From the NCBI RefSeq assembly GCF_024158145.1, contig NZ_JAMYXM010000003.1, positions 186,001 through 250,000 of the forward strand: a DNA stretch of 64,000 nt, read 5' to 3'. Below the pieces are notes generated by a model. That model saw nothing but the letters and a program-made list of their open reading frames with translations. It ran no database searches and was not told the DNA's origin. Both the position numbers and the translations under genes were made by a program. Positions 19,184-28,237 of this stretch are shown piece after piece (positions within the stretch are counted from its first letter, which is position 1; each line of letters opens with the position of its first letter). Source of the DNA: Notoacmeibacter sp. MSK16QG-6. GTDB lineage: Bacteria; Pseudomonadota; Alphaproteobacteria; Rhizobiales; Rhizobiaceae.

Positions 19184-19279
19184 CATATCCAACCGGCGAT
19201 TAGGACGCCTGCCGCATAAACGCCGCAGCCCTGCGCTGCCCAGTATTGACGCTGTCGGTAAGGGTGCCTATTCTTTCGC

Positions 19280-19333
19280 CCGTGGTGATTTGGCCGGCCG
19301 GCTTGCAGCCACGTTAAACAACTCGCTAAAATG
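19280..19333 (+). ncRNA. SAM-II riboswitch
   Basis: The sequence contains the two conserved SAM-II blocks, GTGGTGATTTG and GCAGCCACGTTAAACAA, followed by GCTAAAA, in the right order and spacing for the H-type pseudoknot. The element lies about 85 bases ahead of metA, the classical position in Rhizobiales. SAM binding closes the pseudoknot and turns down metA expression. Confidence 0.93.
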
Positions 19334-19418
19334 GCCGTTACGGATATTCCATAAAACGGTCATCGATGGATAGCGGGTTGGCGATCCAACCGGCCCGGCC
19401 TGTTTTGGAGTATACGCC

Positions 19419-20363
19419 ATGCCGATCCGAATCCCCGATGCGCTGCCCGCCCGTGAAGTCCTCGTCAAAGAGGGCGTACAGATCATGGACGAGAGCGTTG
19501 CGGTCCGACAGGATATTCGCCCCCTACAGATCGGCCTTCTCAATCTCATGCCCAACAAGATCGAGACGGAAACGCAAATCGCCCGGCTGATCGGCTCTAC
19601 ACCGCTACAGATCGAGCTGAGCCTCGTGCGGGTCGGCAGTCATCAGGCGCGCAACACGGCCGAAGACCATCTCATCTCCTTCTATTCGACATGGGAGGAA
19701 GTCAAAGACCGCAAATTCGACGGCTTCATCATCACCGGAGCGCCGATTGAAACGCTTCCCTTCGAGGACGTGACTTACTGGCCGGAGCTTGAGCAGATTC
19801 TCGACTGGACGACAACGAACGTCCACTCTTCCTTTTTCATCTGCTGGGGAGCGATGGCCGCGGTTCAGCACTTTCACGGCGTCCCGAAACATGAATTGGC
19901 GGAGAAAGCTTTCGGCGTTTACCGCCATCGCAATCTTCAACCCTCGTCACCCTACCTCGCGGGATTTTCCGACGATTTTTCCATTTCGGTCTCCCGTTGG
20001 ACCGAGGTGCGGCGCGACGATATCGACACGGCAAGCGGCCTGAAAATACTGATGGAGAGCGACGAGACGGGTCTCTGCCTATTGGCGGAGGATTTCGCCA
20101 ACCGCCTCTACATCTTCAATCACATCGAATATGATCACGGCACGCTGGCGGCTGAGTATTTCCGTGACCGGGCAGCGGGCAAATCCATACAAATCCCCGC
20201 CAATTATTTTCCGAATGACGATCCTGAACGAAAGCCGATCAACCGCTGGCGGTCTCACGCTTTCCTGCTGTTTAATAACTGGATCAATCAGATGTATCAG
20301 ACGACCGCATACGATCTGACGGAGATTGGCGAGGGGCGGCGCGACAGAAACCGTGCCGCCTAA
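19419..20363 (+). CDS. metA: Homoserine O-acyltransferase MetA, predicted acetyl-CoA type
   Basis: 314 residues. Catalytic Cys142 is in F-F-I-C-W-G-A, and His235 and Glu237 are in N-H-I-E-Y-D-H, at exactly the family positions. Residue 111 is Glu (G-A-P-I-E-T); in this family Glu111 has been linked to acetyl-CoA use and Gly111 to succinyl-CoA, so the product is probably O-acetylhomoserine despite the historical name. This is the first committed step of methionine synthesis. A SAM-II element upstream controls it. GGAG precedes the start. Confidence 0.95.
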   Translation: MPIRIPDALPAREVLVKEGVQIMDESVAVRQDIRPLQIGLLNLMPNKIETETQIARLIGSTPLQIELSLVRVGSHQARNTAEDHLISFYSTWEEVKDRKFDGFIITGAPIETLPFEDVTYWPELEQILDWTTTNVHSSFFICWGAMAAVQHFHGVPKHELAEKAFGVYRHRNLQPSSPYLAGFSDDFSISVSRWTEVRRDDIDTASGLKILMESDETGLCLLAEDFANRLYIFNHIEYDHGTLAAEYFRDRAAGKSIQIPANYFPNDDPERKPINRWRSHAFLLFNNWINQMYQTTAYDLTEIGEGRRDRNRAA

Positions 20364-20378
20364 CGCATCGACAAGACG

Positions 20379-21320
20379 CTACGATATGGCGACCTTGTTT
20401 CTCCCTGACGATTTTGCGGCGTAAAGGGCGTCGTCGGCGCGATTGAGAATTGTATCGAAACTATCGTCATCAGGCCGGCGCTCGGCAACACCGATTGATG
20501 CTGTGATCTGCAAAGGGCCTTTCGCCGTCTTGATGGGTGAGGCAGCCAGTTTGCTGCGGAAGTTTTCGGCGATCCTGGCCGCAGCGTCGACATCGCATCC
20601 GGGCGCCAGAATAAGAAACTCCTCCCCGCCGATCCGCGCAAAAATTGCCGAATCCATGTTGGAAGTCGCCAGAAAACGGTGCCCACGCCCGGTGAAGCTT
20701 TTCAACACCTCGTCGCCCACCGCATGACCGTAGTCATCGTTCACGCCCTTGAAGTGGTCGATATCGATAAGCGCGATGGAAAAGGGTGAAGCTTCCCTGT
20801 CCGTTCGCTCCATATATAGACCCGCTTCGTAGAAGGCGTGGCGGCGATTATAAGCCCCGGTCAGTTCGTCGGTAATGGAGAGTTTGCGAAGCGAATTTTC
20901 CGCGCGCTTCTGGTCGGTGATGTCCTGCAGAAGAACCTGAACAACCGCCAGCCCCTTCCATGGCAACCGGCCCGTGATGACCCGCATGAGCCGTTCGCAT
21001 CCATTCTTTGAGCGGACGATCACGGTCTCCTGCTCGATCGTTCGGCCAAGCGTTGCGAAAGCTTCGTCGAAAGCCAGCGAGTCGGTGTCCGGCGCCTGAA
21101 AATCCAGGAAGTGCTTTCCTATAAGGCTGCCGCGCTCTTCTCCGAGAAGATCGCACGCTCCGGCATTGGCGTAGAGTATCGCATGCTTTGAATGGATGAG
21201 CACGCCCAGCGGCATCGCATCGAGCATGATGCCGAGGCGATCTTCCGTATCGACCAGCGACGCACGCGTGATGTCCGCCGTCGCCGAGCCTTGCTCGTCA
21301 CAATCAAAAAGTTCAAACAT
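20379..21320 (-). CDS. PAS-GGDEF diguanylate cyclase
   Basis: 313 residues: a PAS sensor domain at about 30-140 (M-P-L-G-V-L-I-H-S and V-L-L-Q-D-I-T-D-Q-K-R-A at its end) and a GGDEF domain from about 150 with A-R-I-G-G-E-E-F, an active-site variant that is normally functional. It should make cyclic di-GMP. I do not see an RxxD inhibitory site at the usual distance before the motif, so product inhibition may be absent. No membrane helices; a cytoplasmic sensor. It converges with metA. Confidence 0.92.
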   Translation of the reverse strand: MFELFDCDEQGSATADITRASLVDTEDRLGIMLDAMPLGVLIHSKHAILYANAGACDLLGEERGSLIGKHFLDFQAPDTDSLAFDEAFATLGRTIEQETVIVRSKNGCERLMRVITGRLPWKGLAVVQVLLQDITDQKRAENSLRKLSITDELTGAYNRRHAFYEAGLYMERTDREASPFSIALIDIDHFKGVNDDYGHAVGDEVLKSFTGRGHRFLATSNMDSAIFARIGGEEFLILAPGCDVDAAARIAENFRSKLAASPIKTAKGPLQITASIGVAERRPDDDSFDTILNRADDALYAAKSSGRNKVAIS

Positions 21321-21447
21321 ATCGTCACTGCCCTCTGGCGTTGACCTTAGGTCACGACTCTTACGATTCGATTACCCGTAATTGAATTTACCCATTTGAA
21401 ACGACGGGAATTTCCCCCGTCCATAAAATGAAGAACCGCCCTATCAG

Positions 21448-22644
21448 ATGTTCATTCCGTTTTTTCTCGAATTGAAGGCAGCTGCAATTCCGGTTTCGCT
21501 ACGCGAATATCTGACCTTGCTGGAAAGCTTGGACGCCGACTTGGTTCCCTATGACATCGAAGGTTTCTATTATCTCGCGCGGGCCGTTCTGGTGAAGGAT
21601 GAACGCCATATCGATCGTTTCGACCGGGTATTCGGCCATTATTTCCGGGGCGTCGAGGCTGTCTCCGGCCAAACTGCCGATGATGCCTCTCCTGTCGACC
21701 TGCCAGAAGAATGGCTGCGCCGTCTGGCCGAAAAACACCTGACGGATGAAGAAAAGCAGCTTGTCGAGCGCCTCGGCGGTTTCGACAAATTGATGGAAAC
21801 TCTGAAGCAGCGGCTCGAAGAGCAGAAGGGCCGCCATCAGGGCGGCAGCAAATGGATCGGCACCGCCGGCACATCGCCTTTCGGCGCTTATGGATACAAT
21901 CCGGAAGGCGTCAGGATCGGTCAGAACGAGAGCCGCCACCGAAAGGCGGTTAAAGTCTGGGACAAGCGGGAATTTCGCGATCTCGATGGCGATGTCGAAA
22001 TCGGAACGCGCAACATCAAAGTGGCGCTGAAACGTTTGCGCCGCTGGGTCCGGGAGGGCGCCGACGAGGAATTCGACCTGGACGGCACCGTTCGCTCGAC
22101 CGCCGAGCACGGCTATCTCGATGTGAAGACCCGACCCGAAAGACGAAATGCGGTCAAGCTACTGATGTTCTTCGATGCCGGCGGTTCGATGGACGATCAC
22201 GTCCGGGTGGTGGAAGAGCTTTTTTCGGCAGCGAAATCGGAGTTTCGTCAGCTCGAATATTTCTACTTTCATAACTGCCTCTATGAGCGCGTCTGGCAGG
22301 AGAACCGTCGCCGTCACGACCGGACGATCCCGACCCACGATGTTCTTCATAAATACGGGCCGGATTATAAGGTCGTATTTGTCGGGGATGCTGCCATGAG
22401 CCCCTATGAGATCGCCTATCCGGGCGGGTCCGTGGAGCACTGGAATGCCGAGCCCGGCGCGCTCTGGATGCAGCGCGTCACCGCCAAATGGAAGAACGCC
22501 ATCTGGATCAATCCGGTCGAACCGGCGCAGTGGAAGTGGACGCAGTCGACCGCGATGATCCGCGATTTGATGGAGGGGCGGATGTATCCGCTGACCCTGA
22601 AGGGGCTGGAAGATGCGACGAAGGAACTGTCTCGCCGTCACTAG
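21448..22644 (+). CDS. VWA-domain CoxE-like protein, partner of MoxR
   Basis: 398 residues with a CoxE-type VWA domain in the C-terminal half. The metal-ion adhesion motif is D-A-G-G-S-M in L-M-F-F-D-A-G-G-S-M-D, close to the DxSxS standard but with G in one position. The N-terminal half is helical and polar, common in this family. It would work with the MoxR ATPase upstream. No sign of a frameshift. Confidence 0.9.
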   Translation: MFIPFFLELKAAAIPVSLREYLTLLESLDADLVPYDIEGFYYLARAVLVKDERHIDRFDRVFGHYFRGVEAVSGQTADDASPVDLPEEWLRRLAEKHLTDEEKQLVERLGGFDKLMETLKQRLEEQKGRHQGGSKWIGTAGTSPFGAYGYNPEGVRIGQNESRHRKAVKVWDKREFRDLDGDVEIGTRNIKVALKRLRRWVREGADEEFDLDGTVRSTAEHGYLDVKTRPERRNAVKLLMFFDAGGSMDDHVRVVEELFSAAKSEFRQLEYFYFHNCLYERVWQENRRRHDRTIPTHDVLHKYGPDYKVVFVGDAAMSPYEIAYPGGSVEHWNAEPGALWMQRVTAKWKNAIWINPVEPAQWKWTQSTAMIRDLMEGRMYPLTLKGLEDATKELSRRH

Positions 22645-22737
22645 GCGGGAAGTATTCGCCTTGACGCGGGGTTAGCCGACTCCAGATCTTCGTTCAGAAC
22701 CGCCGCGTGGCGCGGCGGTGAAACGAGGAGATCGGTC

Positions 22738-22920
22738 ATGGCAACCAATACGGGCGAAGGCCATCGCATCGGCACGGTCAAAGACCGCACGCAGATTAAG
22801 GATGCGGGCGGCCACTGGAACAAGCGCGACCGGACGAGCGGCGAATTCATGGACAGAAAGGCGGACGACGAGCCCTTCAAAGGCGTCGCCAAAGAGCCTG
22901 ACGGTCGCCAGGACGACTAG
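22738..22920 (+). CDS. Small conserved hydrophilic protein
   Basis: 60 residues, no hydrophobic stretch, rich in Lys, Asp, Gly and Arg. GAGGAGAT lies seven bases before the ATG, a strong ribosome site. The central T-V-K-D-R-T-Q and W-N-K-R-D-x-x-S-G-E-F-M-D segments look like a small conserved family of alphaproteobacteria, but no function is known to me. Confidence 0.7.
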   Translation: MATNTGEGHRIGTVKDRTQIKDAGGHWNKRDRTSGEFMDRKADDEPFKGVAKEPDGRQDD

Positions 22921-22981
22921 GCGTCGATCGATCTGAGCTGGAGCCGGCAGGATCGCTTCAGCTCCAGTCCAGCCTCAAATA

Positions 22982-23314
22982 TCACGCAGCCATGCGCCGG
23001 CATTCCTCCATGCATTCGGCGCAGGCTTCGACGCATTGTCGGCAGTGGTCGAGATCGTGCCGGCGGCACTCTTCCATGCAGGCTTCGCAGATCGCGGCGC
23101 AGGATGCGCAAAGAGCAATACCGCTTCGCGAATCGGTGGCGCACGCCCGCGCGCAGTCGGCGCATATCAGCATGCAGTCGCGGCAGGCGCGTATACAGGC
23201 CTCCATACCCGGCTTTGCAATAGATTGGTCAAGACAATAAGCGCAGGCCATCATGCAACGGGTGCAGGCGCTTGCGCGGTTAATATGGTCAAACGTCAAA
23301 TCAATAGCGTTCAC
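22982..23314 (-). CDS. Cysteine-rich four-helix copper-storage protein (Csp/DUF326 type)
   Basis: 110 residues with 20 cysteines, nearly all as CxxC or CxxxC pairs in four helices (for example C-M-M-A-C-A-Y-C and C-E-A-C-M-E-E-C). This is the layout of the DUF326 copper storage proteins, in which cysteines inside a helical bundle bind many Cu(I) ions. There is no signal peptide, so it should be a cytosolic, Csp3-like form. No copper regulator or exporter gene is adjacent. Confidence 0.88.
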   Translation of the reverse strand: MNAIDLTFDHINRASACTRCMMACAYCLDQSIAKPGMEACIRACRDCMLICADCARACATDSRSGIALCASCAAICEACMEECRRHDLDHCRQCVEACAECMEECRRMAA

Positions 23315-23427
23315 AAGGGCCTCCTCGTTGGCTCAAGAACGCGCTCCTGCTACGCCACGACCGTGACAGGAGATTGACATTAGTTTGTCCTAAAAAATAT
23401 TGTTTATTAACAGGATGCGCGCCGCAG

Positions 23428-23691
23428 TCAGCGCATGCCGAGAGCTTCCTTATAAAGATCTATCATCGCCTCGGCCTCCTGCCGTTCCGCCTCCTCCTGC
23501 TTGCGGAGGCGAATAATGGTTCGCATGGCCTTCGTGTCGAATCCGCTACCCTTGGCCTCGGCGAAAACATCCTTGATATCGTCTGCGATCGTCTTTTTCT
23601 CTTCCTCAAGACGCTCGATACGCTCGATAAAGGCCCGGAGCTGGCCTGAGGCCACGGTTTCGCTGGTCGGCGAATCGCTATGTTCTGCCAA
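23428..23691 (-). CDS. gapR: GapR family nucleoid-associated protein (DUF2312)
   Basis: 87 residues with the family core [18 protein letters not shown] and [18 protein letters not shown]. GapR is a small tetrameric coiled-coil protein that binds overtwisted DNA and supports replication and topoisomerase action in alphaproteobacteria. It lies downstream of DUF1244. Confidence 0.94.
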   Translation of the reverse strand: MAEHSDSPTSETVASGQLRAFIERIERLEEEKKTIADDIKDVFAEAKGSGFDTKAMRTIIRLRKQEEAERQEAEAMIDLYKEALGMR

Positions 23692-23707
23692 GAGTGTTTC
23701 TCCGTCG

Positions 23708-23833
23708 CTACGAAATGATCCCGCGTCGCTCGTGCCAGAGCACGGACGGCCCGGTCAACAGGAAAGGTCCGTCAGGATAGGTCGAAATGCGAGGATCGGG
23801 GATAAACAGCTTCGGTCGGTCAGTCAGCCCCAT
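23708..23833 (-). CDS. Possible 41-residue protein overlapping the DUF1244 gene
   Basis: A short frame starts 14 bases inside the end of the DUF1244 gene and stops 17 bases before gapR. It reads as a compact, proline-rich peptide with [15 protein letters not shown] and an L-W-H-E-R-R tail. The overlap would allow coupled translation. It is a plausible small gene but has no recognised family, and I rate it low. Confidence 0.35.
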   Translation of the reverse strand: MGLTDRPKLFIPDPRISTYPDGPFLLTGPSVLWHERRGIIS

Positions 23834-24134
23834 GCGAATGGCTTGTCCTGAAAGCGTCACGCTGCTCCGCGGTCGCTTCAGTCTGATGTTTCTCTTTCCA
23901 TTCATCATAAGGGATGCCGTAAATGCGCTCGCGGCTTTCTTCCTTCGAAAGATCGATATTCCGTTCCTCCGCCGCTTCGCGATACCAGTTCGACAGGCAA
24001 TTGCGGCAGAAACCCGCCAGATTCATCATATCGATGTTCTGCACATCGGTACGCTGCTGCAAATGCGAGACGAGGCGACGAAATGCGGCAGCCTCCAGGT
24101 TTCGCTGCTGCTCTTCGTTAAGTTCGTGATCCAT
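23820..24134 (-). CDS. DUF1244 family protein
   Basis: 104 residues with the conserved A-A-A-F-R-R-L-V-S-H-L and M-N-L-A-G-F-C-R-N-C-L-S-N-W-Y segments and Y-G-I-P-Y-D-E-W-K. It is a small helical family of alphaproteobacteria with no known biochemical role; the C-R-N-C pair could bind metal. GGAGG sits directly upstream of the chosen ATG. The neighbour order DUF1244-gapR is common in relatives. Confidence 0.92.
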   Translation of the reverse strand: MDHELNEEQQRNLEAAAFRRLVSHLQQRTDVQNIDMMNLAGFCRNCLSNWYREAAEERNIDLSKEESRERIYGIPYDEWKEKHQTEATAEQRDAFRTSHSHGAD

Positions 24135-24301
24135 ATGCGCCTCCAAGCGACGGCAGGCGGAACATTGAAGACCGGGCTGCCCACATGCCAGACCATATCG
24201 CCACGACCCCGGCAGCCGTCAAGGAACGGTGAGCGCCACCTTGGCAATCAGGCGATGCCATCCGATAAGATTGGACGCCACCCCATCCGGAATGAATTGC
24301 A

Positions 24302-25117
24302 ATGACTATCCCCTTCGCTGATATCGCCATCGATGCCGACGTCGCCACACAAGAAGAAGCTCACGAAATTCGTATGCGCCGGCTCGCTTTCGCGCTTGCC
24401 TATCCCTTCTCTCATCCGGATCGAAGCTACATCTATCTCGGCGACTATGGCGCCGCGCCCCTGCCGGATCGAACTGAAGAGTGGCTGAAAGCAAAAGGCG
24501 CTCCCGCCCGAATGCGCCGGGCGATCGAGGCCCTGTCGGCCTTCGATTTTTCAAGCGCGACAGCCGTGCTGGCCGCCGGCTCCAACGCCGCGCCTCTGCA
24601 ACTGACCCGTAAATACATGATCCATGAAGATCATTTGAGTTCGATCGTCATCCCCTGCCTGCGTGTACGGGTTTCCGATCATATCGCCTGCTACACCCGG
24701 CAGATGGCGCCTTATGGCTCGATCCCGACCATGATCGTGCGCCATGAGGGAGCGGCATCGCTGTTCTACGTCAACATCCTCGATCCCCATATGCTCGACC
24801 GTCTCAACCACACCGAAGGGCTCGGCACGCATTACGGGCTGACTGAACTCGGCCACATCGAGGCAAGCGGATTTGCACCGATAGAAGGCATGCCGGTCTA
24901 CGGCTATCAGGGCCTGTCTGGACCATTCCCCTACAGGCTCGACACCACTCCTGCCTTCGATTGCGATATGCCGGCGATCGGCCAGCGGGGGATACAGGAA
25001 AGAATCATCGACGGGCTCGGTCTCGATGTCAGTGTGGAAAGGTTCGTTCTTCGCAATATTTACGAGCCGGACCACCGAGCGGAAATCGTCGAGCGCCTCC
25101 GCGATCTGGAAATTTGA
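24302..25117 (+). CDS. Conserved protein of unknown function, distantly gamma-glutamylcyclotransferase-like
   Basis: 271 residues, soluble. The segment V-L-A-A-G-S-N-A-A-P-L-Q-L-T-R-K resembles the Y-G-S-N loop of gamma-glutamylcyclotransferase-like proteins, but the first residue of the motif is changed and I cannot confirm the fold. A later V-Y-G-Y-Q-G-L-S-G-P and two His-rich stretches are other features. It starts a rightward run ahead of DUF1036 and pyk. I treat the function as unknown. Confidence 0.8.
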   Translation: MTIPFADIAIDADVATQEEAHEIRMRRLAFALAYPFSHPDRSYIYLGDYGAAPLPDRTEEWLKAKGAPARMRRAIEALSAFDFSSATAVLAAGSNAAPLQLTRKYMIHEDHLSSIVIPCLRVRVSDHIACYTRQMAPYGSIPTMIVRHEGAASLFYVNILDPHMLDRLNHTEGLGTHYGLTELGHIEASGFAPIEGMPVYGYQGLSGPFPYRLDTTPAFDCDMPAIGQRGIQERIIDGLGLDVSVERFVLRNIYEPDHRAEIVERLRDLEI

Positions 25118-25236
25118 TGGAACAGGCGAACCATGGGTCTTAAGCGCATAAGCCGCGTTGACAGATGCGCGGCGATTGCGGAAAAACAGCCGGGTTTGGT
25201 TCGTAAAGCCGCGATGCTCGCGGCTTGGGGGTTGGT

Positions 25237-25986
25237 TTGAAGCGCATCGCAGGTACGGTCTCCGCCGCTCTCTTCCTTGCGCTCGCCGCCATGTTTGCCG
25301 GCACGATCTCCGCCAAAGCGGACTTCCGGGTCTGCAACGCCACCCAGAGCCTGGTTGGCGTCTCCATCGGCCTGCGCGGCTCGTCTGGCTGGATCACGGA
25401 AGGCTGGTATCACATTGAACCGGCCAACTGCAAAACGCTGATTGACGGCCCGCTAACCTCCCGATTTTATTATCTTTACGCTGAAGACGCGCAGCGCGGC
25501 GGCCGTTGGGACGGTCCGATCAATATGTGCGTCGCCGACCGCGAGTTCAAAATCGTCGGAATCAATGACTGCTATGCAAGGGGCTATCAGCGCGTAGGAT
25601 TTCAGGAGCACGACACCGGCGAGCAGATAAACTGGATGGTGCAGTTAACCGACGAGCCGCAACCAGAAGCTCCCGCCGCCACGCCGCCGCAAACGGAATC
25701 GGGGAGCGCTGTCGAAGACGGCGTTGAAACGACCCCGGCAGCGCCGATCCAGACACCCGAATCGCCTGAGACAAACGCTTCGCCCGTTGACGACCAAACA
25801 TCGGACGACGCACGCTCTTCTCCCGATCAGGAAAATTCTGGCACTGCCGGTGACACCGGCTCCGAGAGCACGGATTCTGCAACCGATGCATCCGATCCAG
25901 CCGTCGATGATTCGACCGGTACGGATAACCTGGAAGAAGCAGACGGAGTCGGTAGCTCCGACAGCCCCGATAGCGCCGCGCAGTAA
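25237..25986 (+). CDS. Secreted DUF1036 family protein
   Basis: 249 residues. A signal peptide (V-S-A-A-L-F-L-A-L-A-A-M-F-A ... K-A) leads into the DUF1036 domain at about 28-140, with F-R-V-C-N-A-T-Q and Y-L-Y-A-E-D and conserved cysteines that probably pair in the periplasm. The last 110 residues are a low-complexity tail rich in Pro, Thr, Ser, Asp and Glu, likely disordered. The start codon is a TTG, since no ATG fits the frame; a second TTG four codons upstream is also possible. Confidence 0.85.
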   Translation: MKRIAGTVSAALFLALAAMFAGTISAKADFRVCNATQSLVGVSIGLRGSSGWITEGWYHIEPANCKTLIDGPLTSRFYYLYAEDAQRGGRWDGPINMCVADREFKIVGINDCYARGYQRVGFQEHDTGEQINWMVQLTDEPQPEAPAATPPQTESGSAVEDGVETTPAAPIQTPESPETNASPVDDQTSDDARSSPDQENSGTAGDTGSESTDSATDASDPAVDDSTGTDNLEEADGVGSSDSPDSAAQ

Positions 25987-26088
25987 CACACGCCGGCATC
26001 TTTCCGTCCTGTCGCGCTTGCAGTGTTACAAACTTCGTCTTACGCAGGGTAGCACCATAAACCGATTTAGGCATTGGAAATCCCGAAT

Positions 26089-27540
26089 ATGAGACGCAGC
26101 CGCAAGGTCAAGATTCTCGCCACGCTTGGCCCATCTTCGAACACGGAAGAAACCATCCTCCAACTCTTCGAGGCAGGTGCGGATGTCTTCCGCATCAATA
26201 TGAGCCATGCCAGCCATGACATGATGCGCCGGCAGGTCGAGAGGATTCGTTCGGTTGAGAGGAGCGTCGGGCGTCCCATAGGCATCCTGGCCGACCTGCA
26301 GGGCCCAAAGCTGCGCGTCGGCACTTTTGCCGAAGGCAAGGTTGAACTGGAAGAGGGCCAGATCTTTACGCTGGACGACGATCCGACCCCCGGCGACGCC
26401 AACCGCGTCTATCTGCCGCATCCGGAAATTCTGGAAGCCGTGGAGGCCGGCCATCGCCTGCTGATCAACGATGGCAAACTGCAGTTGATCGCCGAGAAAA
26501 GCGACAAGAGGTCGATCACCTGCAAGGTCGTGGCCGGCACTTTGATCTCCGACAAAAAAGGTGTCTCGCTACCCGACACGGAACTGGCGGTCGGCGCGTT
26601 GACCGATAAGGACAGGGCCGATCTGAAAGCCGCTATTGCCGCCGAGGTCGACTGGATCGCCATGTCTTTCGTCCAGCGGCCGGAGGACCTCATCGAATGC
26701 CGCGAATTGTCGGAAGGCAAAGCTTACATTCTCTCGAAGATCGAAAAACCGCAGGCGCTCAACCGCATTGACGAGATTATCGAACTGTCCGACGCGATTA
26801 TGGTGGCGCGCGGCGATCTTGGCGTCGAAATGCCCATTCAGTCGGTGCCCGGCATCCAGAAACGCCTGACCCGCCTTTGCCGCGCCGCAGGCAAACCGGT
26901 GGTCGTCGCAACGCAGATGCTTGAAAGCATGATCTCCGATCCGATGCCGACGCGCGCTGAGGTGTCGGATGTGGCTCATGCTGTTTTCGAAGGGGCCGAT
27001 GCCGTCATGCTGTCGGCGGAAAGCGCGGCCGGCGATTACCCGGTCGAAGCAGTAACGATGATGAACGATATTGCCGAGACGGTCGAGCGCGAGCCGACTT
27101 ATGCCGGCATCATTACCGGTCAGCGCGCCGAACCGAAACAGACCACCGCAGATGCCGTATCTCTGGCCGCGCGGCAGATGGCCGAAACGCTCGACGTCGC
27201 ATCCATCGTGACCTACACCGACTCCGGCGCGACAGGCATGCGCACGGCGCGAGAACGGCCACTGGTGCCGATTATCAGCCTTTCGCCGAGGATCGAGACC
27301 GCTCGGCGGCTTTCTCTCGTCTGGGGCTGCCACTGCGTCGTCACCGAAGATGCGAACGATCTGGACGATATGGTGCTGCGCGCCAGCCGGATTGCCGAGG
27401 CTGAAGAATTCGCCAAGCCGGGCGATCGCATCATCATCGTCGCGGGTGTGCCGCTGCGCACACGCGGCAGCACCAATATGCTCCGTGTCGCCCGGATTGG
27501 CGGTGAACGCTACCGCGACCTGCCGGAATCGGACGATTGA
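26089..27540 (+). CDS. pyk: Pyruvate kinase
   Basis: 483 residues. N-terminal K-I-L-A-T-L-G-P-S-S, active-site I-L-S-K-I-E-K-P-Q-A and the M-V-A-R-G-D-L-G-V-E segment, plus the C-terminal allosteric domain, are complete. It makes pyruvate and ATP from phosphoenolpyruvate and ADP. The ATG chosen has GGAA upstream and matches the family N-terminus M-R-R-x-R-K-V-K. Confidence 0.97.
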   Translation: MRRSRKVKILATLGPSSNTEETILQLFEAGADVFRINMSHASHDMMRRQVERIRSVERSVGRPIGILADLQGPKLRVGTFAEGKVELEEGQIFTLDDDPTPGDANRVYLPHPEILEAVEAGHRLLINDGKLQLIAEKSDKRSITCKVVAGTLISDKKGVSLPDTELAVGALTDKDRADLKAAIAAEVDWIAMSFVQRPEDLIECRELSEGKAYILSKIEKPQALNRIDEIIELSDAIMVARGDLGVEMPIQSVPGIQKRLTRLCRAAGKPVVVATQMLESMISDPMPTRAEVSDVAHAVFEGADAVMLSAESAAGDYPVEAVTMMNDIAETVEREPTYAGIITGQRAEPKQTTADAVSLAARQMAETLDVASIVTYTDSGATGMRTARERPLVPIISLSPRIETARRLSLVWGCHCVVTEDANDLDDMVLRASRIAEAEEFAKPGDRIIIVAGVPLRTRGSTNMLRVARIGGERYRDLPESDD

Positions 27541-27602
27541 CAGATTACGACGCGCCGGTCTTTGCTTTGCGCTGAACAGCGCAAGGAAGGGCCGGACGCG
27601 TC

Positions 27603-28229
27603 ATGATCGACCTATCCAACTATCTCGCATTCGTTGCGGCGAGTTGCCTCATTCTTATCATTCCGGGGCCGACGATAACCTTGATCGTCGCGCGCGCGGC
27701 CTCTCACGGGCGCATGACGCTGGCCCCGGCTGTCGCCGGCGTCGCGCTGGGTGATCTGCTCGCGGCATCCATTTCGCTTGCCGGCGTCGGTGTTTTACTG
27801 GCAGCATCCGCCACGCTGTTTGAGATCGTTCGCTATGCGGGCGCGGCCTGGCTGATCGTGCTATCGATTCGTCTATGGCGGTCGGGATCGTCCAATTCTG
27901 GTCCGGCGGCGCATCCAAAAGCGTTATCGCCCCGCCGTCTCTTTACCGAAACGTTCTTTGTCACCCTCCTCAACCCGAAGGGCATTCTTTTCTTTGTGGC
28001 GTTTGTTCCGCTGTTCATCTCGGAAAATCTGCCGTTCCTGCCACAGGCTGTGGTGCTTGTGCTGACCTTCGTTCTGCTTGGCATCGTCAACGCCGCGCTT
28101 TACGGCATGTTGGCGGGATGGGCGCATGAAGCGGTCCGCAGCCCGGCCTTCAAGCGGGGTCTGAACCGTTTCGGCGCAGTGGCGCTCGCCGGCTCGGCTG
28201 CGATGGCGATAGCCACCCGTAGACCCTAA
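27603..28229 (+). CDS. LysE/RhtB family exporter
   Basis: 208 residues with six predicted membrane helices. I-I-P-G-P-T-I-T near residue 20 and the later T-L-L-N-P-K-G-I-L-F-F are LysE-family signatures. Members export amino acids or related small molecules. It follows pyk after about 60 bases and is probably read from its own promoter. Confidence 0.9.
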   Translation: MIDLSNYLAFVAASCLILIIPGPTITLIVARAASHGRMTLAPAVAGVALGDLLAASISLAGVGVLLAASATLFEIVRYAGAAWLIVLSIRLWRSGSSNSGPAAHPKALSPRRLFTETFFVTLLNPKGILFFVAFVPLFISENLPFLPQAVVLVLTFVLLGIVNAALYGMLAGWAHEAVRSPAFKRGLNRFGAVALAGSAAMAIATRRP

Positions 28230-28237
28230 TCAGGAGG

